From: Chloroflexota bacterium
GTDB taxonomy: Bacteria > Chloroflexota > Dehalococcoidia > Tepidiformales > Tepidiformaceae
Assembly: GCA_016234445.1 (NCBI GenBank)
Contig: JACRBT010000017.1
Location: 124,001-188,000, forward strand
Direction: 5' to 3'
DNA: 64,000 nt
A program made the translations under genes and the position numbers. Positions 23,914 to 30,942 of the stretch are shown here, in pieces. The notes beneath the pieces were generated by a model. The model was not told the origin of the DNA. It saw only the letters and a list, made by a program, of their open reading frames with translations, and searched no databases. Every line of letters starts with the position of its first letter. Positions within the stretch are counted from its first letter, which is position 1.

Positions 23914-24249
23914 TTAGGCCTCGTGCCTCCGGGCGCTGATGACGTAGCCGACGGCTCCCTTGAAGGCCTTGAAGTCGAGCGCGACGTGGAGGACGGTTAC
24001 GGCCACGGCGGCGACGCAGATCCACCAGTGGATGTCGCCCCACTCGCGCGTCGTCAGGCCCCAGAGCATGATCTTCTCGCCCCTCCCCGGGCTGTCGGGG
24101 ACCACTCCCAGCGGCTGCCAGAGGAGCACCCCCGTGAGCGCCGCCGGCAGCCAGAGCAGCACCAGGAGGATGTCCGTCAGGGCCCGGGTGTAGACGCGGA
24201 TCCGCGTCTTGAGCGGGCGACCGTGCTTCGTTCTCGCGTACTTTTCCAC
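23914..24249 (-). CDS. DUF4405/cytochrome b561-like membrane protein
   Basis: 111 residues from GTG at 24249. Two membrane helices: ALTDILLVLLWLPAALTGVLLW and HWWICVAAVAVTVLHVALDF. Loop between them carries TTREWGDIHWW. The His at the start of helix 2 and the His near its end sit 13 residues apart, as in DUF4405 proteins thought to bind heme like the cytochrome b561/formate dehydrogenase gamma group. Small for a complete cytochrome, so it may pair with itself. Function unknown. Divergent from the Tat/SH3 gene. Confidence 0.75.
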   Translation of the reverse strand: MEKYARTKHGRPLKTRIRVYTRALTDILLVLLWLPAALTGVLLWQPLGVVPDSPGRGEKIMLWGLTTREWGDIHWWICVAAVAVTVLHVALDFKAFKGAVGYVISARRHEA

Positions 24250-24475
24250 TGGCGGTGTCGGCAGAACTGCCACTTTCGACCTCGTTGCCGCGGGGGCGGC
24301 GCTTGTTCCGGACCCATCGGGCCCAAGCCCGAGGGTATCGGGGAGCGGCTCGGCGTCACAGGCCCAGAGGGCGCGAATACGCGTCCCCCTGCGGACCGCT
24401 CTCACGGCGGCCCGAGGCGAGAGACATACCCGCTGCCAGTGGAACCGGATCGACGCGAGGTTCGTCGTAGATGGT

Positions 24476-26287
24476 GTGGGTACGGACGAACGGCGGAGAC
24501 TAACGCGGCGCCGGCTGCTGATCGCCGCGACCGGCGGGGCGGGAGCGATGGCGGCCTCCGCCCTCGGCGCCGTACTGTTCGGGCGCGGCGGTGGCCACCC
24601 GCGGATACCGCCGGAGACCGCCCTCCCGCCGGAAAACGTCCTGCCCGTCCCCGCCACGCCAGAGCCGGCCGCCAGCCCCCAGCCGTACGGCAACCTCTTC
24701 TTCCTCGAATCGTCGAGGTCCGTGTTCGAAAGGGTCGAGTTCGCGCCCAATGACGTCATCGGCTGGCGGACCGGGGTCTTCTTCATGGACACGGGGACGG
24801 GGGCGATGACGGGCTACCGCCTCCGGGACGAATTCCAGGGCCATGGAAACCAGGTGACGGTCGCCGGCCCCCGCTTCGTCCTCGCACGGGACTCCCGGGA
24901 CGGCTCATCGTTCCTCCTCGACCGGACGACGGGGCAGGAGCGGCGCTGGGATGGCCAGCGTTGGGAAGTCGTGGCGGCAACAGAGACCTTTCTTGTGTTC
25001 GCGGAAAGAAAGGAGGGCAGCCAAACAGGGCGGCATGTCATCGCCCGGGCCGACCTGGCGGAGGGGGTGGAGTACAACTCTCGCGACACCGTCTGGACCT
25101 TCCGGCTGACACGAGGTGGCCGCGCCGCTGTGACCTCACACGGGCGGCCGAACGAGGTGGTACTGGTGAACCTTGCCGATGGCACGTCGGCGGTCGTCTT
25201 CACCGCCCCCGTGGAGCTGGATGGGAAGCCCGCCATCTCCGTGCAAGCACTGGAGGGGACCGCCGACTCGTTCACCGCAATCGTCGAGTACTATCGCTCA
25301 CCTGCTGGCGCCGAGGGCCCTCCCGGCACGCCCGTGTTCCTCACCCAGCACGTCTCCTGGGACGGGGCACTCCTCGACTCGTCGGTTGGCCTGTCCCCGG
25401 TCGAGAGCACCAGCCCCGACGGCCGTCACGTGGTCCGCGAGACGCTGCTTCACTTCAAGCCCTTCATGGGTGAGGGGAGCGGCGAGATCTGGCCCGCCAC
25501 TGTCCTGTTCGATGCCGCTGGCCGCGAACTCCTGCGGCTGCGCTCGGCCGGGCTTTCCTACGGCGACAACCTGCCCCGGAACCGCTGGCTTGCGGACAGC
25601 TCCGGTTTCGTCGCGATCATCCGGGACCCGGGCGAGCCTCCCGTGCCATTGCTCCCGTACCGCTATGCCGTCGTCTCGCTCAAGGGCGAGATCGACATCC
25701 TGCCGATGCCGCCGGTTGGCACGGAGGCGTGGCATACCCGTCCCAACATCAACGGCCCCGTGCCCTCGCCGCTTGACCCGGACCTTCTCTGCTTCGGTCG
25801 CGGCTACCTCTACAACCGCCGGACCGGGCTCTGGTTCATCCCCAGGCTCACCGACCCGAACGGCCCGGCCCACCTCTTCCCGAACGACTCCCCATGGGCG
25901 GCTGCGCCCGGCGAGATGGTTTTCGCGCCGGGCCATGGCGGTCACGGCGGTTTCTATGCTCCCGCCCTCCTTGCGCCATTCCTCGAAGCGGCGCCGTTTC
26001 CCGCGGACCCGCCGATGCGCTTCCGCGTGGAACGTACGGGCGCCTGCCTGAATCTGCGGGAGAAGCCCGGCGAGGCGGAGCCGATTATCACCTGCCTCCC
26101 GGAAGGCACGGTCGTTGAGCTCGACCTGGCCGGCCAGATCCTTGATCCGCGTTCGTCGCAGCCCACCAGCTACGTCGAGAGCCCTGCCGGCACCTGGGCT
26201 CGGGTCGCCGTCCCCGGCGGCCGCCAGGGCTGGGTGGCGACGGACTACCTGGGCTGGGCTCCGGCCGCGGATTCAGGTTTGCGGTAA
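24476..26287 (+). CDS. Tat-exported protein with C-terminal SH3b domain
   Basis: 603 residues from GTG at 24476. The N-terminus ERRRLTRRRLLIAATGGAGAMAASALG is a twin-arginine signal (RR followed by a hydrophobic core), so export is of a folded protein. A Pro-rich linker follows (IPPETALPPENVLPVPATPEPAAS). The middle, about 60-510, consists of repeated beta strands resembling a propeller (FFMDTGTGAMTGYRL, FLLDRTTGQERRWDG, TVWTFRLTRGGRAAV, and so on). Residues 515-595 are an SH3b domain (ACLNLREKPG..II.CLPEGTVVEL...WARVAVPGGRQGWVATDYL), which commonly binds peptidoglycan or peptides. Function otherwise unknown. Confidence 0.8.
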   Translation: MGTDERRRLTRRRLLIAATGGAGAMAASALGAVLFGRGGGHPRIPPETALPPENVLPVPATPEPAASPQPYGNLFFLESSRSVFERVEFAPNDVIGWRTGVFFMDTGTGAMTGYRLRDEFQGHGNQVTVAGPRFVLARDSRDGSSFLLDRTTGQERRWDGQRWEVVAATETFLVFAERKEGSQTGRHVIARADLAEGVEYNSRDTVWTFRLTRGGRAAVTSHGRPNEVVLVNLADGTSAVVFTAPVELDGKPAISVQALEGTADSFTAIVEYYRSPAGAEGPPGTPVFLTQHVSWDGALLDSSVGLSPVESTSPDGRHVVRETLLHFKPFMGEGSGEIWPATVLFDAAGRELLRLRSAGLSYGDNLPRNRWLADSSGFVAIIRDPGEPPVPLLPYRYAVVSLKGEIDILPMPPVGTEAWHTRPNINGPVPSPLDPDLLCFGRGYLYNRRTGLWFIPRLTDPNGPAHLFPNDSPWAAAPGEMVFAPGHGGHGGFYAPALLAPFLEAAPFPADPPMRFRVERTGACLNLREKPGEAEPIITCLPEGTVVELDLAGQILDPRSSQPTSYVESPAGTWARVAVPGGRQGWVATDYLGWAPAADSGLR

Positions 26288-26374
26288 GCGTGGCCCGTCC
26301 AAGGCGCAGGGTCTGGGGCAGGCACCGCACCGGGGAGGCGGCCCGGCCCGAAAGAGATGGTGCATCACGTCTGC

Positions 26375-26380
26375 TAGCAT
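26375..26380 (+). promoter_or_regulatory. -10 hexamer of a leaderless antitoxin mRNA
   Basis: TAGCAT, then GGTGAC, then ATG at 26387. The hexamer and the 6-nt spacing equal those at the Phd-type antitoxin gene (start 665). Confidence 0.5.
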
Positions 26381-26386
26381 GGTGAC

Positions 26387-26617
26387 ATGCGCCGCACCAC
26401 TATTTCGCTCGACGACCACCTCCTCCGAGACCTTCATCGGATGGCTACGGAACGGCAGACGTCGATCGCTGCGCTCGTCCGGGAGGCCCTGGAGGAGAAG
26501 CTGTTGACCTTCCGGCCGCGTCCTCGCAGCCTGGGTATCGGTGCGTCCGGCCACCGGGACACCGCCGCCCGCGCGGGCGACACACTGGTTCTCCTCCCCG
26601 AGCCACCGGGGAGATAG
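26387..26617 (+). CDS. Orphan ribbon-helix-helix antitoxin
   Basis: 76 residues. MRRTTISLDDHLLRDLHRMATERQTSIAALVREALEEKL is a ribbon-helix-helix DNA-binding domain. The tail (RPRSLGIGASGHRDTAARAGD) is that of VapB antitoxins which normally precede a PIN toxin. No toxin follows: the frame ends 4 bp from the convergent monooxygenase stop. So it is an orphan, or a relic of a lost pair. It could still repress its own promoter or buffer other VapC toxins in the cell. Confidence 0.8.
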   Translation: MRRTTISLDDHLLRDLHRMATERQTSIAALVREALEEKLLTFRPRPRSLGIGASGHRDTAARAGDTLVLLPEPPGR

Positions 26618-26620
26618 CCC

Positions 26621-28123
26621 CTACCCGTAGACGAATTCGGGGCCGTCGAGGTCGATGACGGGCAGTTCGTCCTTTTCGCGCCAGTAGTCCTGCGAATGCT
26701 GCCATTCGGGCTTTTCGCCGCGCTTGGGCAGGAGGTCCATCGCCCGCATCAGGTAGCCGGGGTTGAAGTTCTCCGGGTCGATCCAGGGGAGGAGCTTCAT
26801 GTCCTTGTCTTCTGGCCGGAGGGCCACTTCCACCCGCTTCGCCCCCCGCTTTTCCATGTGCGCGAGGAGGCGGCAGACGAAGTCGGCGAGGAGGTCGGCC
26901 CGCAGCGTCCAGCTCGCCCGGAAGTAGCCGAACACCCAGAGCATGTTCGGGATGCCCGTGAACATCATCCCGCGATAGGTGATGGTGTCGTTGAAGACGA
27001 GCGGCTTGCCGTCGATCTGGAACTTGATGTCGCCGAGGACGTTCATGTTGAAGCCGGTCGCCGTGACGATGATGTCGCCCTGGAGCTCTTCGCCCGACTT
27101 CAGGCGGATGCCACGTTCGGTGAACGTCTCGATCTCGTCCGTGACAATCGAAGCCTTGCCGGCGTTGATGCCCTGGAAGATGTCGCCATCGGGCACGAAG
27201 GCGATGCGCTGGCGCCAGGGACGATACCGCGGGGTGAAGTGGGTTTCGATGTCGAAGTCGGGGCCAAGGTAGGCGCGGACGCCACCGATCAGCTCCCGCT
27301 TCACCGCCTCGGGCTCTTCGAAGGCACGCTTTGTGAAGGCGGCCTGGTCGAAGAGGATCTTCCGGCGGACGATCTCGTGGATCCAGGTCTCGTCGATGCC
27401 CAGCTCGCGCAGCGTCTCGGCGAGGTCGTTCTGGTTGCGCCCGGGGATGAAGTAGGTGGGCGAACGCTGGAGCACGGTGACGTGGGCGCAGTCGGCCGCG
27501 ATCGCTGGGACGAGGGTGGCGGTCGTCGCGCCGGAGCCGATGACGATGACGTGCTTGCCCTTGTAGTCGAGGTCTTCGGGCCACGTCTGGGGGTGGACGA
27601 TCTGCCCCTGGTAGCGGTCCATGCCCGGCCATTCGGGGGTGTAGCCCTGGGAGTGGCGGTAGTAGCCCTGGCACATCCAGAGGAAGTTGGCGGTGAAGCG
27701 CCGCGTCTCGCCCGTGTCCGCCCGGGTCGCCTCGATCGTCCAGAGGTTCTCTTCGCTCGACCACTGGGCGGAGGTGATCTTGTGGTTGTAGCGGATGTGG
27801 CGACCGAGGTCGTTCTCCTCGATCACTTCGCCCATGTACTTGCGGATCTCTTCCGCGCTGGCGATCGGGGCGCCGACCCAGGGCTTGAAGCGGTAGCCGA
27901 AGGTGTAGAGGTCGCTGTCGGAACGGATGCCCGGGTAGCGGTGCATCCACCACGTGCCGCCAAAGCTATCGAGCGCCTCCAGGACGACGAAGCTGGTGCC
28001 CGGCCGTTGCTTCGTGAGGTGGTAGGCCCCCCCGATGCCGGAGATCCCTGCCCCGACGATGAGGACGTCGAAGTGCTCGGTCCTGGCCTCCCCTGGCCTG
28101 GCGGTCGTCTGGCTTGCGGTCAT
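26621..28123 (-). CDS. Flavin-containing (Baeyer-Villiger-type) monooxygenase
   Basis: 500 residues. FAD site VLIVGAGISGIGGAYHL, then FGGTWWMHRYPGIRSDSDLYTFGY, the Baeyer-Villiger fingerprint in the variant form YQGQIVHPQTWP (consensus FxGxxxHxxxWP), and the NADPH site VIVIGSGATTATLVP. TATGFNMN near the C-terminus is the usual ATG motif. It inserts oxygen next to a ketone or oxidises soft nucleophiles, using NADPH, FAD and O2. Single-gene unit convergent with the orphan antitoxin. Substrate not predictable. Confidence 0.9.
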   Translation of the reverse strand: MTASQTTARPGEARTEHFDVLIVGAGISGIGGAYHLTKQRPGTSFVVLEALDSFGGTWWMHRYPGIRSDSDLYTFGYRFKPWVGAPIASAEEIRKYMGEVIEENDLGRHIRYNHKITSAQWSSEENLWTIEATRADTGETRRFTANFLWMCQGYYRHSQGYTPEWPGMDRYQGQIVHPQTWPEDLDYKGKHVIVIGSGATTATLVPAIAADCAHVTVLQRSPTYFIPGRNQNDLAETLRELGIDETWIHEIVRRKILFDQAAFTKRAFEEPEAVKRELIGGVRAYLGPDFDIETHFTPRYRPWRQRIAFVPDGDIFQGINAGKASIVTDEIETFTERGIRLKSGEELQGDIIVTATGFNMNVLGDIKFQIDGKPLVFNDTITYRGMMFTGIPNMLWVFGYFRASWTLRADLLADFVCRLLAHMEKRGAKRVEVALRPEDKDMKLLPWIDPENFNPGYLMRAMDLLPKRGEKPEWQHSQDYWREKDELPVIDLDGPEFVYG

Positions 28124-28312
28124 TCAGTCACACCTGTCCCTGGCGCCGCTCGTGGCGGCCGAATGTGGGGGACGTTCCCATCCCTTTGGCCATGCTACCA
28201 CGGCCACCCGGACGTAATTTCGGGTCCGATCGGTCCCTCGGGGGGGCGGACTTGCGAACACCGGAATCGCAATCGTGACGGTGCTCAGGCGGCGCGTGCT
28301 GCCGCGGCTGAA

Positions 28313-28714
28313 TCAGCCGGGACGCGGCCCGAGAAGGTCCCAACGATTTCCGGCGACGTCCAGGAAGACGGCCACTCGCCCGTACGGTTCGTCTCGAGGC
28401 AGTGTCACAAACTCAACCCCGTTCGCCCGAAAGCGGTCGTAGCTCGCCTCGAAGTCTTCGACGCGCAGAAAGAATCCGACTCGACCAGCAGCCTGGTTCC
28501 CGACAACTTCACGTTGCTGAACGCCGTCTGCCTGCGCCAGCAACAGCCCGGTCTCGCCGCCAGGGAGTCGGACGACCACCCACCGCTTCGCCCGCCCGTC
28601 GTTCGTCAGGGCGGGCGAGTCCTCGTCCAGCGAGAAGTCCAGCCGATCGACAAAGAAGCGAATGGCGGAGTCGTAGTCGTCCACGACCAGTGCTACCAGT
28701 TCGAGGAAAGACAT
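28313..28714 (-). CDS. VOC (glyoxalase/bleomycin resistance) family protein
   Basis: 133 residues from ATG at 28714 (MSFLELVALVVDD), which has AGGA 9 nt upstream; a TTG 6 codons earlier is less likely. One vicinal-oxygen-chelate domain: two beta-alpha-beta-beta-beta modules (LVALVVDDYDSAIRFFVDRL and GFFLRVEDFEASYDRF..NGV), ending in VAVFLDVAGNRWDLLG. Metal-binding residues are not all evident, so enzymatic (lyase, dioxygenase) or resistance role is open. Confidence 0.85.
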   Translation of the reverse strand: MSFLELVALVVDDYDSAIRFFVDRLDFSLDEDSPALTNDGRAKRWVVVRLPGGETGLLLAQADGVQQREVVGNQAAGRVGFFLRVEDFEASYDRFRANGVEFVTLPRDEPYGRVAVFLDVAGNRWDLLGPRPG

Positions 28715-28911
28715 CGTCCCGGGATCCTGCAACGTTTGGGGCTACCGAACCATCACGGGTCCGTCATTCATCCGATTTCACGGCGACGATCACAATGCTC
28801 CAGCCGTGCCCCGCAGTTCCCGGCGCTCGCGCGGGGCGCTGTGGTCTTGACCGCCCCATTGAAAGCGCCGTCCGCTGGCTCTATCGTCGCCAGCATCCCC
28901 GGAGGTGGCGG

Positions 28912-29646
28912 ATGGCATCAGCAAGAGACCAGGTACTGGCCGCGGAGACGCGCGCGGCGCTCCTCCCGGGCGTGAATGAGCGCTTCAGCGGCTGGGGCAT
29001 CATGGGCCTGCCGTTCCGTTCCGGGGACGTGCTCGCGACGCGGCGGTTCCCGGCGTCGTCGATCGGCCCGGGCTACACCTCCGTCTGGTATCGCAACCCG
29101 GCGGGGGAGTGGACCTTCTACGCCGACGTCCCCCCGGAGACCGCCTGTACCCGCTTCTTCGGCAGCGCCGTGGCCCGCGCGGTCGTGTGCCCCATCGTCC
29201 TGGAGTGGACGGGCGAGGACCGCCTCCACGTCGAGGTCCCCGAGGACGGGCTCGCTTGCGACATCGTGGTCGGCCCGACGCTTGCAAGCCGCGCGATGAA
29301 CCTGGTGTCCGCGGCCTTCCCGGAATGGGCCTGGCGCAACCCGCGGGCACTGAGGCTGACCGCTGCGATGGCTGGCCCGATGCTCGGGGCGGGGAAGCTT
29401 TCGATGGCCGGGACCGCCCCGAACCGCCAGGCATTCGTCGCCAATCCCCGCAGGATCTGGGTGGTGAAGGCGGCGCGGCTCAGGGCCGGCGGACGCGAGG
29501 TCAACGAGCCCGGGCCGGTGACGCCCCAGGCGCAGCTGGGCGACTTCCGCATCCCCCAGCGCGGAATCCTCGCGATCGGGAACGCTGGATTCGACGCGCT
29601 CGACCCGGCCCTCCATTCGACGGCAGTCAGCAGCGCCGGCACGTAG
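28912..29646 (+). CDS. Hypothetical protein
   Basis: 244 residues from ATG at 28912 with GGAGG 6 nt upstream. Cytoplasmic by appearance. Beta-rich: WGIMGLPFRSGDVLATRRFPASSIGPGYTSVWYRNPAGEWTFYAD, then VLEWTGEDRLHVEVP and later RQAFVANPRRIWVVKAARL. The 'SVW.R.P.G.W.F' and 'I.W' patterns suggest a large beta-barrel like the hydroxyneurosporene-synthase/AttH group, but I am not sure. The Ala-Met-Asn-rich middle helix is unremarkable. Followed by an enoyl-CoA hydratase gene 63 bp later. Confidence 0.75.
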   Translation: MASARDQVLAAETRAALLPGVNERFSGWGIMGLPFRSGDVLATRRFPASSIGPGYTSVWYRNPAGEWTFYADVPPETACTRFFGSAVARAVVCPIVLEWTGEDRLHVEVPEDGLACDIVVGPTLASRAMNLVSAAFPEWAWRNPRALRLTAAMAGPMLGAGKLSMAGTAPNRQAFVANPRRIWVVKAARLRAGGREVNEPGPVTPQAQLGDFRIPQRGILAIGNAGFDALDPALHSTAVSSAGT

Positions 29647-29709
29647 TTCGCCATATCATCTCTCCCGGGCGCGGCCCCATCGCCGCGGCGAGAAGGCGAG
29701 GGAGCAACG

Positions 29710-30456
29710 ATGACTGAGCAGGGGCCTGCCTATCTCATTCGCAACGGCGCCGTCGCCGAGATCGTCCTCAACCGGCCGGAGCGGAAGAACGCCGTCACGG
29801 GGCCGCTCGTCGCGGCGGTCCGCCAGGCGCTGGCCGAAGCCGAGGCGGACGAAGGGGTACGCGCTGTCATCCTCCGCGGGGCGGGCGGTTCGTTTTGTTC
29901 CGGGCTCGACCTGAAGGAGTTCAACGCGGAGCCGCGGCCTGAGTGGGCGCCGGGCTTCCAGGCGGGTTGGCGGGGCCTGCATCAGCAGCTCTTCGACTTC
30001 CCGAAGCCGGTTATCTGCGCCCTCGAAGGCTACGCCATCAACGCCGGCTCGGCGCTCGCCCTCGCGGCGGACTTTCTGGTGACGGGGAGGGAGGCGTTTC
30101 TCCAGGTGGGCGAAGTGCGGCAGGGGAGGCCGGCGCCGATGAATCTTGCCTGGCTTCGGTTCAAGTTTGGTGACGCCATCACCCGGCGAGTGACGCTCCT
30201 CGGCCGCCGGATCCCAGGCCCGGAGCTGGAGCGGCTGGGCATCGCCTTCCAGTGTGTGGACGACGCGGCGGTCCTGGACACTGCCCGGGCGATCGCGGCC
30301 GAACTCGCCGAGATGCCGCCCGCTGGCCTGGCGACGACGAAGGCCGCCCTCCGCGCCCTCGACCTGCCGGGCGGGCCGAACTCCTGGTTCGAACTCGCCG
30401 GGCGCGCCGTCGCCGGGGCCGCGCCCGCCGGCCCGATCCCCAGCCTCAAGCGCTGA
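29710..30456 (+). CDS. Enoyl-CoA hydratase/isomerase family protein
   Basis: 248 residues, crotonase fold. IVLNRPERKNAVTGPLVAAVRQAL (CoA adenine pocket), VILRGAGGSFCSGLDLKEF (oxyanion loop 1), ICALEGYAINAGSALALAADF (second oxyanion part) and FLQVGEVRQGRPAPMN. One of the two catalytic acids of the classical hydratase is replaced (Leu-Glu-Gly then Asn-Ala-Gly instead of E-A-A...G.G.E), so the reaction could be isomerisation or hydrolysis rather than hydration. Ribosome site GGGAGCAACG before ATG. Confidence 0.85.
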   Translation: MTEQGPAYLIRNGAVAEIVLNRPERKNAVTGPLVAAVRQALAEAEADEGVRAVILRGAGGSFCSGLDLKEFNAEPRPEWAPGFQAGWRGLHQQLFDFPKPVICALEGYAINAGSALALAADFLVTGREAFLQVGEVRQGRPAPMNLAWLRFKFGDAITRRVTLLGRRIPGPELERLGIAFQCVDDAAVLDTARAIAAELAEMPPAGLATTKAALRALDLPGGPNSWFELAGRAVAGAAPAGPIPSLKR

Positions 30457-30657
30457 GGGAGCGCCCCCGCCGGGGTGGGGTCACAGCGCGGTCCCCGAGG
30501 CTCCGTCCGCGACCGAAGGGACGGCCTGTTCATGGGCCGGATGGGCCACGAAAACAGGGTCGTCCGGCCCTATCCACGCCCCGTGGCCCCGCCCAGCCTC
30601 GATGACCTGCCCGGACGCGGGCAAGTGTCTTTCCAGATGGATGAAAGGAGTCTTCCC

Positions 30658-30897
30658 ATGGGCGAAAAAGCAACAGCAGAGACCGCCGGGGCATCGGGCG
30701 GGGCCGTCGTCGGGACTGGGGCACACGTGCCTGGCCTGGCCACGCCCTCGGGGCCGGGTCCGCTGGGGTCGTTCTTCGACGCACCGCCATCGGCCGTGAG
30801 CGAGACGCTGGCTCCGCAAACGTCGGGCGCGGTGAGCGGGGTTCGCGAGGCTGCCACGGGCGCGGCCGAGACCACCCGCTCCCGCATGCCGGAGTGA
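30658..30897 (+). CDS. Small Gly/Ala/Thr-rich protein
   Basis: 79 residues, from the ATG at 30658 with AAAGGAG 7 nt upstream, a very good ribosome site. No signal peptide, Cys or membrane segment; composition mostly Gly, Ala, Ser, Thr and Pro (GASGGAVVGTGAHVPG, APPSAVSETLAPQTSGAVSG), so probably disordered. No relative recognised. It ends 45 bp before the amidoligase-like gene on the same strand, so the two may be cotranscribed, and it could be its substrate or partner. It could also be chance in GC-rich DNA. Confidence 0.45.
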   Translation: MGEKATAETAGASGGAVVGTGAHVPGLATPSGPGPLGSFFDAPPSAVSETLAPQTSGAVSGVREAATGAAETTRSRMPE

Positions 30898-30942
30898 TCC
30901 TGCCGGGCCGAGGCACCACCGAGGCCTGGGGGCGCTCATGAC

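Noticed and set aside
26696-28975. Plus-strand frame of 759 codons opposite the flavin monooxygenase gene
   Set aside because: The minus-strand protein has clear FAD and NADPH motifs; the plus frame has none and is an antisense shadow.
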